A stretch of 64,000 nt of DNA. It comes from Oceanotoga teriensis. Its GTDB lineage: Bacteria > Thermotogota > Thermotogae > Petrotogales > Petrotogaceae. The translations under genes and the position numbers were made by a program. Where the stretch lies: assembly GCF_003148465.1 (NCBI RefSeq), contig NZ_QGGI01000001.1, positions 221,170-285,169 of the forward strand. The letters run 5' to 3'. Within the stretch, counting starts at the first letter, position 1. The number at the start of each line of letters is the position of its first letter. Positions 34,241 to 44,213 of this stretch are shown here, in pieces. A model generated the notes under the pieces. That model did not search any database, was not told the origin of the DNA, and worked only from the letters and a program-made list of their open reading frames with translations.

Positions 34241-35527
34241 CTACTTTATTATAATTTGTCTGGTTAATTCATTATATTTTTTTGAATTCTCTTTATTTTG
34301 ATATAAAAGCGAGTATATTTCTGAAGCTTTTATATCATAGTTAAATTGTTCTAAAAACATATCTGAATGTACTATTATATCTTCGCTTAATTCTTTTTTT
34401 CTGATTTCATTTAATATTTTTATATATCTTGATGGAGTAGTGATTATTGGTAATTTAACTTTGTTTTTCATTTGATTTAAGAGTTCTTTACCTTTTTTAT
34501 TGAATCCAAGTACTCTTATATATTGAGGTCCATATTCATTGAATTTTTGAATTTTTTCATCTGTTATATCAAATATTATATTTAAGATTGTTCTTTTTAT
34601 TCTGGTATAAGTAAATCTCTTTGTTTTTATATTTGCAAGCAATTCAGATAGATCTGAACTTCTTTGAGCAGATTCTATTATTCTTTTTTCAAGTCCTTCT
34701 TTTACTCCATATATTTTTATTAATTCTTCTTTCGGAGTTATCCTTGTTTTGTATAATATTATATCTCTCATATTTTCATAACTTATAGGACCTTTGCCAT
34801 CATTTATTTCTTGAAGAATTTTTTGATAGGAGGTTTCTGGTATTGTTTTTTCTAAAAGTTTATAATTTTCATCTAATATTATTTTTCTTATTGCTGTAGC
34901 AGAGGATATTTCTCCTGTATAATTTTCTTCATTATAATCAGCACTTTTTCTTTTTATACAGTTTAAGTGAATATTTGTATTGTATAATTTGGAATTTTTT
35001 AAGTATTCTATCCCAAGTATATCATTGGATTTTTCTATTATTTTATATATTATATCTTTTTTATCATCTTTTTCAAAGTAATCATATAAAGCTTTTTTCC
35101 TTGCGTTTGGATATGAATGACCTTCTTTCAAATGATATTTTATATATTTTTTAAATTTTCCCGGTTGATATAAGAGTATATGAGCTATTTCATTCATTAT
35201 TTCTATATCACCAGATTCACTTCCAAATATTATATCCGTAACTACTTTACTTCTATGAAGTGTTCCTATTGAACCAAGAGCAAAACCTCCTGCATCTTGT
35301 ATTGAATATACAAATGGTAATTCTAATAAAAGATCTATTCCATTTTGTAATGCTATTTCAGTTCTTGCATATTTGTCTATAATTGCAGGTTCTCCTCTTT
35401 GAACAAAATTACCACTCATAACAGCAACCGTATAGTCAGGGTTGACTATTTTTTTAGCTTGTTTTATATGATATTTATGGCCATTATGAAATGGATTGTA
35501 TTCAACTATCAAACCTAATACTTTCAT
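34241..35527 (-). CDS. tmcAL: tRNA(Met) cytidine acetate ligase TmcAL (YlbM family)
   Basis: Expected to activate acetate with ATP and acetylate C34 of elongator tRNA(Met). The 428-residue protein has the nucleotidyltransferase signature GLIVEYNPFHNGHKYHI at the N-terminus, VMSGNFVQRGEPAIIDKYART, LPFVYSIQDAGGFALG, and SSATAIRK (ATP site) in the middle; the C-terminal helical part fits YlbM proteins. It lies between ychF and guaA with 12-base gaps and should be cotranscribed. The assignment follows the B. subtilis enzyme. Confidence 0.93.
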   Translation of the reverse strand: MKVLGLIVEYNPFHNGHKYHIKQAKKIVNPDYTVAVMSGNFVQRGEPAIIDKYARTEIALQNGIDLLLELPFVYSIQDAGGFALGSIGTLHRSKVVTDIIFGSESGDIEIMNEIAHILLYQPGKFKKYIKYHLKEGHSYPNARKKALYDYFEKDDKKDIIYKIIEKSNDILGIEYLKNSKLYNTNIHLNCIKRKSADYNEENYTGEISSATAIRKIILDENYKLLEKTIPETSYQKILQEINDGKGPISYENMRDIILYKTRITPKEELIKIYGVKEGLEKRIIESAQRSSDLSELLANIKTKRFTYTRIKRTILNIIFDITDEKIQKFNEYGPQYIRVLGFNKKGKELLNQMKNKVKLPIITTPSRYIKILNEIRKKELSEDIIVHSDMFLEQFNYDIKASEIYSLLYQNKENSKKYNELTRQIIIK

Positions 35528-35539
35528 TATTTTTCCTTA

Positions 35540-36631
35540 TCAGTGGAAATGTATATATATTACATCGCCTTCTTGCAATATATATTCTTTCCCATGTATT
35601 GATATTATTCCTTTTTCTTTAGCAATTTTTAAATTTTCAAGTTCTTTTAGATTTTGATAATTTATTATTTCAGCTTTTATGAACCCTTTTTGTATATCCG
35701 TATGTATTTTTCCAGCGGCTTCATATATCGTTGTACCTTCATTTATATTCCAAGATTTACTTTCATTTTCATTCGCTGTTATAAAAGTAATTTGTTTTAA
35801 TAATTTTTTACATTCTAATATAAAATCATCTAATATGTCATTCTTAATTCCAAATTCTTCCATAAAAATTTCTTTATCATCTTCATCCATTTGATTTATG
35901 TCTGATATTATTTTTGATGGGATTTCAATATAATCAGATTCCATTTCTTCGGAGTATTCTTTTATTTTTTTAGATAGTTGTTTAGAATTTTCTGAATCAT
36001 CTATATTTGCAACATAAATTATAGGTTTTTCACTTAATAAAAATAATTCATCTATTATTTTTTGGGTTTCTTCATCTCTTTCATTCTTTTTAAAATTTCT
36101 TATAGGTTTAGTATTTTCTAAATGTCCTTTTATCTGTTCTAATATTTCGATTTCTTTTCTTGCTTCTTTGTCTCCAGCTCTTGCTAATTTAAAGGTTTTT
36201 TCGTATCTTTTTTGAACTGTGCTAAGATCTTTTTGTATTAACTCAAAATCTATTATTTCAGCATCAAAAATTGGATCTACTTTTCCTGATACATGAGTTA
36301 TATTATCATCTTCAAAAGATCTAAGCACATGAGCTATAGCATCTACTTTACTTATATGATCTAAGAATTGATTTCCAAGGCCCTCTCCATTGGAAGCACC
36401 TTTAACCAATCCTGCAATATCTACAAATTGAATAGTTGGATTTACTTTTTTTGCAGAATTATAGAGTTTAGAGACTTTGTCTAATCTGAAGTCTTTATAT
36501 TCTATTATTGATATATTTGGCTCTACAGTGCAAAAAGGATAGTTTTCAGCTGGAACTTGTTGTTTGGATAATGCATTAAATAAAGTTGATTTTCCTACAT
36601 TTGGTAAACCAACTAATCCTATTTTTAACAT
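35540..36631 (-). CDS. ychF: Obg-like ATPase YchF
   Basis: Ribosome-associated P-loop ATPase, 363 residues as usual. GLPNVGKSTLFNALS (8 onward), ENYPFCTVEPN, DIAGLVKGASNGEGLGNQFL and a coiled-coil insertion are followed by the TGS-like C-terminus, where SWNINEGTTIYEAAGKIHTDIQKGFIKAE and IHGKEYILQEGDVIYIHF are characteristic. First gene of ychF-tmcAL-guaA. The 221 bases between it and the divergent alcohol dehydrogenase gene are AT-rich and contain no feature I can name. Confidence 0.97.
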   Translation of the reverse strand: MLKIGLVGLPNVGKSTLFNALSKQQVPAENYPFCTVEPNISIIEYKDFRLDKVSKLYNSAKKVNPTIQFVDIAGLVKGASNGEGLGNQFLDHISKVDAIAHVLRSFEDDNITHVSGKVDPIFDAEIIDFELIQKDLSTVQKRYEKTFKLARAGDKEARKEIEILEQIKGHLENTKPIRNFKKNERDEETQKIIDELFLLSEKPIIYVANIDDSENSKQLSKKIKEYSEEMESDYIEIPSKIISDINQMDEDDKEIFMEEFGIKNDILDDFILECKKLLKQITFITANENESKSWNINEGTTIYEAAGKIHTDIQKGFIKAEIINYQNLKELENLKIAKEKGIISIHGKEYILQEGDVIYIHFH

Positions 36632-36852
36632 TTTTTTATACTCCTTTTTTATTTGAAGTTTTTGTATTTTTTGTTTTTATATCTACTATATATATTAACA
36701 TTTTTTTTATTCTTATACTTAAATATATTTTTAATTATTTATATTTAATGTTATTTTTAAGTTCATTTTTATAGTTATAATGTATTCTTTCGTAAAATAT
36801 ATTAAACAATATTATGTTAAAATATTTAGAGTATTTAAAGGGGGATGATAGT

Positions 36853-37959
36853 ATGAATTTTTCTTTTTTTAATCCTACTAAAGTTTTTTTTGGTATAGAT
36901 TGTATTTCTAATTATGATAATCATTTTTTAGATATAGGTAAAAAAGCTTTGATTGTAACTGGTAAGTCTTCTGCTAAAAAAACTGGTGCTTATAATGATA
37001 TAATTTCAGTTTTAAAAAAGTATAATATAGATCATGTACTATTTGATGATGTGAGTGAAAATCCCAACTTTGAAATAATAGAAAGAGCTAAAAATTTTGG
37101 TATTAAAAATAATGTAGATTTTATAATAGGTATTGGCGGAGGAAGTCCTATGGATGCAGCTAAAGCTCTTGCTGTTTTAATAGCTAATCCTGATTTTGAT
37201 GTTGAAGATCTTTATAACAATAATTTTGATAAGGCTTTGAAGATTGTAGAAATTACGACAACTTCAGGAACTGGTTCTGAAGTTACTCAATATTCTGTTC
37301 TTACGGATATGAATAACAATAAAAGAGGGTTTGGAAATTTCAAAACTTTTCCATATATTAGTTTTGTAGACCCAAAATATACTTTGGAATTAAATTTTGA
37401 TTTAACTTTAACAACAGCTGTTGACGCTATGTCTCATTCAATAGAAGGTTTAATTTCAAATACTTCAACAGATTTAACTGATCTATTTGCTAAAAAATCT
37501 CTTGAATTGATTAAAAATACTTTACCAATTATTTTGAGTTCTGAAAGTAATTTAAATGATCTTTCTTTGAGAAATGATCTTTCTTTGGCTTCTATGTATG
37601 CAGGTATGGTTATTTCTCAAACAGGAACTGTTTTACCTCATGTACTTGGTTATGGTTTAACTTCTAATTATGGTATTAGACATGGTGTTGCAACGGCCTT
37701 ATTTCAATTGCCTGTAATTAGAAAAATTAATTCTGAGAATCCTCAAAAATTAGATACATTATATGATGTTTTTTATTCTTTTGAAGATTTTAATAATTTT
37801 ATAAATGATTTAAATTTGGATAGATATTGTACTAAACTTAAGAGTGAAGATATAGATTCATTTACTAAAAATGCTTTGAATTCAAAACACATAAAAAAAA
37901 CTCCAGCTACTTTTACCTATGATGATATTTTTTCATTTTATTCGGAGGTTTGTAAATGA
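36853..37959 (+). CDS. Iron-containing alcohol dehydrogenase (second type)
   Basis: Group III alcohol dehydrogenase of about 368 residues with GIGGGSPMDAAKALA, TTSGTGSEVTQYSVLT, a metal site in TAVDAMSHSIEG and LPHVLGYGLTSNYGIRHGVA. It differs clearly from the enzyme at 28780-29943 and is closer to propanediol/ethanol-type members. ATG 36853 is preferred because AAGGGGGATG lies upstream; an earlier in-frame ATG lacks a site. It overlaps the next gene by 4 bases (ATGA), so an oxidoreductase leads an RNA-modification operon. Confidence 0.92.
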   Translation: MNFSFFNPTKVFFGIDCISNYDNHFLDIGKKALIVTGKSSAKKTGAYNDIISVLKKYNIDHVLFDDVSENPNFEIIERAKNFGIKNNVDFIIGIGGGSPMDAAKALAVLIANPDFDVEDLYNNNFDKALKIVEITTTSGTGSEVTQYSVLTDMNNNKRGFGNFKTFPYISFVDPKYTLELNFDLTLTTAVDAMSHSIEGLISNTSTDLTDLFAKKSLELIKNTLPIILSSESNLNDLSLRNDLSLASMYAGMVISQTGTVLPHVLGYGLTSNYGIRHGVATALFQLPVIRKINSENPQKLDTLYDVFYSFEDFNNFINDLNLDRYCTKLKSEDIDSFTKNALNSKHIKKTPATFTYDDIFSFYSEVCK

Positions 37960-39134
37960 TTATTAATTTAAAAAAAGATATTAAATCAAGAATTTTAAAT
38001 GGACATCCATGGATTTATTCTAATGAAATTTTGAATGATGTAGATGTTGTAGATGGCGATATTGTTGATGTTTTCTATAATAAGAATTTTGTGGGAAAAG
38101 GGTATTATAATTCAAATTCTTTGATAAGAATAAGGCTTTTAACTAAAAAAAATGAAACTATTGATTTTGATTTTTTTAAGAATAAAATCCTAAGAGCCAA
38201 AAATTATAGAGAAAATTTATTGAATTTTTCTGATTCTTACAGATTGATTTTTGGTGAAGCAGATGGATTACCAGGACTGATTGTAGATAAATTTAATGAT
38301 TATTTAGTAATTCAAGTTAATACTTTAGGTATTTTTAAGTATAAATTTGACATTTTAAAGGCCTTAATAGAAATTTTTAATCCTAAAGGTATTTATGAAA
38401 AGGATGATGAAAAAAGTTCTAAAATTGAAGGTTTTGATTATTATGATAGATGGGTACATGGCAATGGACCTGATTTACTTGAATTTGAATTGAATAATAT
38501 AAAATTTTTTAGTGATTTAAAAGGTCAAAAAACTGGATTTTTTTTAGATCAAAGATTAAATGCTTTAAATTTTATGACATTTTGTAAAGATAAAAATGTT
38601 TTAGATGCTTTTTCTTATACTGGAAATTTTGGTATACATGCATTATGTGGAGGAGCAAATCATGTTACTTTTGTTGATTTTTCGGAAAGAGCTCTTGAAG
38701 TTTTAGAATTAATTTTAAAAAATAATAATATTAGTTCTAATAGATATGATTTGATTCATTCTAATGCTTTTGATTATTTAAGAATGATGGATGAAAGCGG
38801 TAAAATGTTTGATATTACATCAATTGATCCACCTTCACTTGCAAAATCAAGGAAAAGCAAACCAAATGCATTTAGAGGGTATAAAGAGATCAATTTAAGA
38901 GCTTTAAAAATAACTAAAAATGGAGGTTTATTAAATACTTCTTCATGTACTCAAATAATTTATCCAGAAGAATTTTTTAAAACTATTTTTGAAGCTGCTG
39001 AAAATACTAATAAATCATTAAAATTAATAAATAAAGGTGTTCAATCACCCGATCATCCAGTTTGTACAAATATTTTTGAAACAGAATATCTAAAAAATTA
39101 TTTGTTTTATGTAGAAGATATAAATAATTATTGA
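37956..39134 (+). CDS. Class I SAM-dependent rRNA methyltransferase, RlmI-like (copy 1)
   Basis: 23S rRNA cytosine-5 methyltransferase family, 392 residues. An N-terminal PUA-like segment (RILNGHPWIYSNEI) is followed by EADGLPGLIVDKF, GQKTGFFLDQR (family hallmark), DAFSYTGNFGIHAL (SAM loop), DPPSLAKS and a late cysteine in TSSCTQ. The exact base modified is not certain. A paralogue of similar architecture lies at 57473-58630, so the two may have different rRNA targets. Confidence 0.92.
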   Translation: MIINLKKDIKSRILNGHPWIYSNEILNDVDVVDGDIVDVFYNKNFVGKGYYNSNSLIRIRLLTKKNETIDFDFFKNKILRAKNYRENLLNFSDSYRLIFGEADGLPGLIVDKFNDYLVIQVNTLGIFKYKFDILKALIEIFNPKGIYEKDDEKSSKIEGFDYYDRWVHGNGPDLLEFELNNIKFFSDLKGQKTGFFLDQRLNALNFMTFCKDKNVLDAFSYTGNFGIHALCGGANHVTFVDFSERALEVLELILKNNNISSNRYDLIHSNAFDYLRMMDESGKMFDITSIDPPSLAKSRKSKPNAFRGYKEINLRALKITKNGGLLNTSSCTQIIYPEEFFKTIFEAAENTNKSLKLINKGVQSPDHPVCTNIFETEYLKNYLFYVEDINNY

Positions 39135-39149
39135 CGGAGGTGTACTAAA

Positions 39150-39827
39150 ATGTTATTTTGGGACCCAACTTTTTTAATATTAGTTCCAGCAATTTTGCTT
39201 TCTTTATGGGCTCAAATTACCGTAAAGAGTACTTTTGATAAATTCTCAAGAAAGAGATCTTCTTTAGGAGAGAATGGAGCACAATTTGCAAGAAGACTTC
39301 TTGATTCTTTAGGTCTTTTCGATGTAAAAGTTGAAAGAGTAACAGGTTTTTTATCTGATCATTATGATCCACAAAATAAAGTTCTAAGGCTTTCTGATGC
39401 TACTTATAATTCTTTTTCTGTAGCTGCTTTAGGCGTTGTTGCTCATGAAGTTGGACATGCTGTTCAAGATCAAAAATCTTATAAACCTTTAGTATTGAGG
39501 AACCTTTCTGTTCCTTTCGCAAATTTTGGCGGTAATTTATCTTGGATTATATTTATAATAGGTTTAATTTTTTCTACCCCTACACTTTTATATGCTGGTA
39601 TAATATTGTTTTCTTTTGTTGTTTTATTTTCATTGATAACTTTACCAGTTGAATTTGATGCAAGTAATAGAGCCATTAAAGTTTTACCTATGGTTGGAAT
39701 GTCTTCTGAAGAAGTTGTTATGGTAAAAAAAGTTTTAACTGCTGCTGCGATGACTTATGTTGCTGCCGCTTTTATGTCAATTATGCAATTGGTTAGAATG
39801 CTATTTTTAGCTCAAAATAGGGATTAA
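39150..39827 (+). CDS. Membrane zinc metallopeptidase, YugP family
   Basis: Integral membrane protein of 225 residues with the zinc-protease motif HEVGH (VVAHEVGHAVQDQ, at about residue 95) and helices before and after it. ASNRAIKVLPMVGM and the alanine-rich C-terminal helix match the YugP/DUF neutral zinc metallopeptidase family, whose substrate is unknown. GGAGGTG supports the ATG. Placed between two rRNA methyltransferase genes. Confidence 0.93.
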   Translation: MLFWDPTFLILVPAILLSLWAQITVKSTFDKFSRKRSSLGENGAQFARRLLDSLGLFDVKVERVTGFLSDHYDPQNKVLRLSDATYNSFSVAALGVVAHEVGHAVQDQKSYKPLVLRNLSVPFANFGGNLSWIIFIIGLIFSTPTLLYAGIILFSFVVLFSLITLPVEFDASNRAIKVLPMVGMSSEEVVMVKKVLTAAAMTYVAAAFMSIMQLVRMLFLAQNRD

Positions 39828-39830
39828 TAT

Positions 39831-41108
39831 ATGGTTAGATTATATGCTTTTAATATTCTTAAATATTATTATAAAAGAGGAACTCTATCACAAAATGATT
39901 TATCTCAAGCATATTCTATGCTTGAAGGTAAGGATATATCGTTATTAAATAACTTAGTTTATGGTACTTTAAGATATACTGTAAAAATTGATTTTTATTT
40001 AAATCATTTAATAAAAAATTTCAAATCACAACCCCCAGCTTCTAAAACTATTCTGAGGCTGGGAGTTTATCAGTTATTGTCTAATTTTGAAGATTATGCC
40101 GCAGTTAATGAAACTGTTAACTTAGTAAAGAACAAGAAAACAAGAAATTTTGTAAATGCCGTTTTGAGAAATTTTATAAGACAAAAAAATAGTTTTAAAT
40201 TACCTAAAAATGTTGAATATTCAATTCCTTTTGATTTTTTTAATTATATTAAAAAAAATTTTAGACATAATGAGGAAATTTTTATATCTCATTTAATGAA
40301 AAGAAAGAAATGTATTAGAGTTAATACTTTATTGTCTTCTAATGAAAACATTTCTGAATGGTTGAAAAATAATGAAATTAATTATAGCATAATAGAAGGT
40401 TTAAATGATCTTTTTGTAATTAATTCTGAACATATTAGATTGGAAAACACTTCTCTTTATGATAAAGGTTTTTTCTATATTCAAAACCCTTCTTCATATT
40501 TAGCTTCAAAAATTTTAAATCCTATAAATGAAGATACTGTATTAGATGCTTGTTCTGCACCTGGTGGTAAAACATCGCATTTATCTCAAATAATGAAAAA
40601 TAAAGGTAAAATAATATCTGTTGATAATGATATTATAAGATTAGAAATTGTTCAAAAAAATGTTAAAAGACTTGGTATTAAAAATGTAGATACTGTTTTG
40701 GCTGATGTTTCTACAGTTGAATTTGATTTTAAATTTGATAAAATTTTATTGGATGCTACATGTTCTGCAACTGCAACTTCACCAGTTCATCCTGAAGTTT
40801 TATTAAGAGCTAATATTAAAGATTCTTTGAATTATCAATCTATACAGAGAAAAATTTTATCTAATTTGTTTAAACATATAAAAAAGAATGGTATTTTAGT
40901 TTATTCTACATGTACTTATTATAAAATGGAAAACACAGAAAATATGAGATGGTTGACTTCTAATTTTGATGTTGAATTTATTAAATTTGATAGTCTTTTG
41001 AATAGTTTAAATATAGAATATGAGTTTGATGGTTTTGGTTATTATTTAATACCTAATGATGTATTTAGTGGTTTTTATATTTCAAAAATGAAATTTGGAG
41101 GTTTTTAA
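39831..41108 (+). CDS. rsmB: 16S rRNA m5C967 methyltransferase RsmB
   Basis: RNA methyltransferase of 425 residues with an N-terminal NusB-like helical domain (residues 1-130; LVYGTLRYTVKIDFYL, LRLGVYQLL, AAVNETVNLVK) and a C-terminal m5C methyltransferase domain: DACSAPGGKTSHLSQ, then VYSTCTYYKMENTENM with the catalytic Cys. The motif IV site reads DATCSATATSP instead of the usual DAPCSGTG, a mild deviation that keeps the cysteine. It lies upstream of rlmN as in many Gram-positive and Thermotoga genomes. Confidence 0.95.
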   Translation: MVRLYAFNILKYYYKRGTLSQNDLSQAYSMLEGKDISLLNNLVYGTLRYTVKIDFYLNHLIKNFKSQPPASKTILRLGVYQLLSNFEDYAAVNETVNLVKNKKTRNFVNAVLRNFIRQKNSFKLPKNVEYSIPFDFFNYIKKNFRHNEEIFISHLMKRKKCIRVNTLLSSNENISEWLKNNEINYSIIEGLNDLFVINSEHIRLENTSLYDKGFFYIQNPSSYLASKILNPINEDTVLDACSAPGGKTSHLSQIMKNKGKIISVDNDIIRLEIVQKNVKRLGIKNVDTVLADVSTVEFDFKFDKILLDATCSATATSPVHPEVLLRANIKDSLNYQSIQRKILSNLFKHIKKNGILVYSTCTYYKMENTENMRWLTSNFDVEFIKFDSLLNSLNIEYEFDGFGYYLIPNDVFSGFYISKMKFGGF

Positions 41109-41112
41109 GTTT

Positions 41113-42141
41113 ATGAAGAAAAATTTATTAGATATGGATTATCAAGAATTAAATTATTTTATAACTGAAGAGATGGGTTTTCAAAAATTCAGAACTTCAC
41201 AAATAGCAGATTGGATTTATCAAAAACATATTTTCACTTTTGATGAAATGACTAATCTTTCAATAGATCAAAGAGCTTCTTTAAAAGAAAAAGCAGAAAT
41301 TTTTTTGCCTGAAATATTTGATATTCAGAAATCAAGAATAGATGATACTACTAAATTTTTATTTAAGCTTAATGATGGTAATCTTGTTGAATCTGTTATT
41401 TTATATTATCCAAATAGAATAGCTGCTTGTATTTCTTCTCAAGTAGGGTGTGCATTAAAATGTTCTTTTTGTAATACAGGTAAATTAGGTTTTACAAGAG
41501 ATATGTCTTCTGGAGAAATAGTTGGACAAGTTTTAGCTATGGAAAAATATCTTAACAGTAATATTAATAATATTGTTTATATGGGTATGGGTGAACCTTT
41601 ATTAAATTATAAAAATGTAATAAAATCGATTTATAATTTAAATGATAAAAAAATGAAAAATTTAGGAGCAAGACATATTACTATTTCAACTTCTGGAATA
41701 GCAGATAAAATAGAAGAACTTGGTAATTTGAATATAGAAATAAGACTTTCTGTTTCTTTACATGCTTCTACAAATATACAAAGAGATAAAATTATGCCAA
41801 TTAATTCTAAATATCCTGTAGAACAGGTTTTACAGGCTTGTAAGACTTATCAAGATAGATCTAATAAAAGAGTTACGTTTGAATATATTGCAATAAAAGG
41901 GTTTAATGATTCTGCAGATGATGCTGAAAATCTTGCCAATGTTTTATCAGGTATAAAATCTATGGTTAATATAATACCAGTTAATCCAAATCCTTCTGGT
42001 TATGAAAGACCTTCTAAAAGATTTTTAGATGCTTTTGCTGAAATATTGAGAAGTAGAGGTATTGATACAGTTGTTAGAGCGGAAAAAGGAACAGATATAG
42101 ATGCTGCATGCGGTCAATTAAAAGGTAAATATTCTAAATGA
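41113..42141 (+). CDS. rlmN: 23S rRNA m2A2503 methyltransferase RlmN
   Basis: Radical SAM enzyme that methylates A2503 of 23S rRNA and often A37 of some tRNAs. About 342 residues: RTSQIADWIYQKH at the N-terminus, CALKCSFCNTG for the [4Fe-4S] cluster, NIVYMGMGEPLLNY, ARHITISTSG, and the C-terminal reactive cysteine in AACGQLKGKY. Intact. ATG 41113 is preferred, with GGAGG about 11 bases upstream at the rsmB stop; an in-frame TTG at 41095 is less likely. Confidence 0.97.
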   Translation: MKKNLLDMDYQELNYFITEEMGFQKFRTSQIADWIYQKHIFTFDEMTNLSIDQRASLKEKAEIFLPEIFDIQKSRIDDTTKFLFKLNDGNLVESVILYYPNRIAACISSQVGCALKCSFCNTGKLGFTRDMSSGEIVGQVLAMEKYLNSNINNIVYMGMGEPLLNYKNVIKSIYNLNDKKMKNLGARHITISTSGIADKIEELGNLNIEIRLSVSLHASTNIQRDKIMPINSKYPVEQVLQACKTYQDRSNKRVTFEYIAIKGFNDSADDAENLANVLSGIKSMVNIIPVNPNPSGYERPSKRFLDAFAEILRSRGIDTVVRAEKGTDIDAACGQLKGKYSK

Positions 42142-42166
42142 TATATTGATTTTGGGAGTGATGTTT

Positions 42167-42670
42167 TTGAGAATTTTTGGAAAGGTAATTTCCAGTTTCC
42201 TATTGTTTTTTTTAGGCCTTTTTACAGCTGGTGTTTTATCTTTATTGATTTTAATATTTTTTGTTAATACTTCTAAATATGTAGAAATCCCTTATTTAAC
42301 GGGAGAAAATAAAGATGTTGCCATAAAATCCTTAGAAGAAAAAGGTTTAATACCAAATATAGTAGGAAATGGTAATACTGTTTTATATACTGAACCTGGA
42401 CATGATGTAAAAGTAAAAACAGGTCATCATGTTATTGTTCAAATGAGAAATATAGAAAAACAAAAAGTTCCAGATCTTTTAAATATTCCTCTTGAAGTTG
42501 CAGAACAATTTTTAACAGAATTTAATATTAAATATGATATTCAAAAAATTTCTACTTATCAAAAGGATAAAAATGGTTTAATTGTTAATATTTCTCCTTC
42601 TCCAGGAAATGAAATATTAAATGATACAATAATTTTATCTGTTGGCGTTTATGAAGGGGTGGAAAAGTGA
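42167..42670 (+). CDS. Membrane-anchored PASTA protein without a kinase domain
   Basis: About 167 residues: an N-terminal membrane helix (about residues 6-35) followed by two PASTA repeats (VEIPYLTGENKDVAIKSLEEKG...; QKVPDLLNIPLEVAEQFL...), which in other proteins bind muropeptides or beta-lactams outside the cell. No kinase domain exists in or near it, although in Firmicutes this position, between rlmN and rsgA, is occupied by the PASTA kinase PrkC. TTG 42167 has GGGAG 8 bases upstream; ATG 42161 is the alternative. Its stop overlaps the rsgA start (GTGA). Confidence 0.88.
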   Translation: MRIFGKVISSFLLFFLGLFTAGVLSLLILIFFVNTSKYVEIPYLTGENKDVAIKSLEEKGLIPNIVGNGNTVLYTEPGHDVKVKTGHHVIVQMRNIEKQKVPDLLNIPLEVAEQFLTEFNIKYDIQKISTYQKDKNGLIVNISPSPGNEILNDTIILSVGVYEGVEK

Positions 42671-43563
42671 GTTGGAAAAAAGCTGTTGTTACAAGATTTC
42701 ATTCAAATATGGTTACTGCTATGGACATAGATAGTGGTGAAAGATTTGAATGTATGTTAAGAGGAAAATTTAAACAACAAAAAATAAGACCTATAGTTGG
42801 TGATTATATAGAATACTCTTCTGATAATGATAATTTAAAAGTTGAAAATATTTTACCTCAAAAGAATAGACTTTATAGACCTAATATTGCAAATGTCGAT
42901 CAAGTAGTTCTTGTAACAACTCTGAAAGATCCAGAAGTTGATTTATTGATAGTAGATAAGTTTTTAATACAAGCTGAAAAAGAAAAACTTGATGTTTTAA
43001 TAATAGTAAATAAAGTAGATCTTTTAAATACTGATGAGGAAAAATTTAAACTTGAAAAATTTATAAATACTTATTCTGAGATGTATGATGTTATCACTAC
43101 ATCTAAATTTAGTATGGAAAATATAAATTTAATAAAAGATAATTTAAAAAATAAAATTTCTACTATGGCTGGTATGTCTGGAGTTGGAAAATCTTCTTTG
43201 TTAAATATAATAAATAAAGATCTTTCATTGAAAACTGGAGAAATTTCTGATAAATTAAAAAGAGGAAAACATACTACAACTTTTACAGAACTTTTATATC
43301 TTGATTTTGGAGGATTTATAGCTGATACACCGGGTTTTGCTAATCTCGAATTGTTGGGTTTTGATACTAATTCTTTAAAAGATTTTTTTCCTGAATTTGA
43401 TGTTCTTTCAGCTTATTGCGCTTTTTCAAATTGTGCTCATATAAATGAACCTGATTGTGAAATAAAAAGATGTGTAGATTCAGGAGAGATCTCAAAATCC
43501 AGATATAATAATTATTTACATATATATTCCGAAATTTCTAAAAGGAGAGATAAGAAATGGTAA
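42667..43563 (+). CDS. rsgA: Ribosome small-subunit GTPase RsgA
   Basis: Circularly permuted GTPase in late 30S assembly, 298 residues. An OB-fold N-terminus is followed by permuted motifs: NKVD first, then GMSGVGKSSLLN, then DTPGF, and a zinc-binding C-terminus (CAFSNCAHINEPDC). The start is GTG at 42667 inside the PASTA gene's stop, with a GGGGTGG site. The rsgA-rpe order is shared with many Firmicutes and Thermotoga. Confidence 0.97.
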   Translation: MSWKKAVVTRFHSNMVTAMDIDSGERFECMLRGKFKQQKIRPIVGDYIEYSSDNDNLKVENILPQKNRLYRPNIANVDQVVLVTTLKDPEVDLLIVDKFLIQAEKEKLDVLIIVNKVDLLNTDEEKFKLEKFINTYSEMYDVITTSKFSMENINLIKDNLKNKISTMAGMSGVGKSSLLNIINKDLSLKTGEISDKLKRGKHTTTFTELLYLDFGGFIADTPGFANLELLGFDTNSLKDFFPEFDVLSAYCAFSNCAHINEPDCEIKRCVDSGEISKSRYNNYLHIYSEISKRRDKKW

Positions 43564-44213
43564 AAATATACCCATCTTTACTTGCTGCTGATTTTAATAA
43601 TCTTGAAAATGAAATTAGTGAAATAGAGGATATTGTTGATGGTTTACATATGGATATAATGGATGGTTCTTTTGTACCCAATATATCCTTTGGATTTCCA
43701 ATTTTGAATTCTGTAAGAAAAATTTCTAATTTAAATTTTGATACTCATTTGATGATAAAAAATGCTGATTCATATATAGATGAATTTTCAAAAACGAGTA
43801 GACAATTAACCGTTCATTATGAAGCAGTTACTCATTTACATAGAACTGTAAGTAGAATTAAAGAGCTTGGTTGCGAAGCAGGTGTATCATTGAATCCACA
43901 TACACCAGTTTTTTTGTTAGAGGAAATTTTACCTTATTTGGATAGAGTACTTATTATGAGTGTTAATCCGGGTTTTACAGGACAAAAATTTATAGAAAGT
44001 TCTTATAAAAAGATTAAAAAATTACATGAGATGAAATTAAAACTCAATCCAACTTTGGATATAATGGTAGATGGTGGTGTTGGTGAAAATAATATTGCAA
44101 AACTTTATAATTGTGGTGTAACTTCATTTGTTGTTGGAGCAGGTGTTTTTCATCAGGAAGATAAAAGAGCTGCTGTTTTAAATCTAAGAAAAAGAGCTGA
44201 AAATAATGATTGA
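43557..44213 (+). CDS. rpe: Ribulose-phosphate 3-epimerase
   Basis: Interconverts ribulose 5-phosphate and xylulose 5-phosphate in the pentose phosphate pathway. TIM-barrel protein of 218 residues with YPSLLAADFNNLENEI, LHMDIMDGSFVPNISFG, DTHLMI, MSVNPGFTGQKFI and MVDGGVGENN; the two catalytic aspartates and metal histidines lie within these. It overlaps rsgA by 7 bases and rdgB by 8. Confidence 0.97.
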   Translation: MVKIYPSLLAADFNNLENEISEIEDIVDGLHMDIMDGSFVPNISFGFPILNSVRKISNLNFDTHLMIKNADSYIDEFSKTSRQLTVHYEAVTHLHRTVSRIKELGCEAGVSLNPHTPVFLLEEILPYLDRVLIMSVNPGFTGQKFIESSYKKIKKLHEMKLKLNPTLDIMVDGGVGENNIAKLYNCGVTSFVVGAGVFHQEDKRAAVLNLRKRAENND

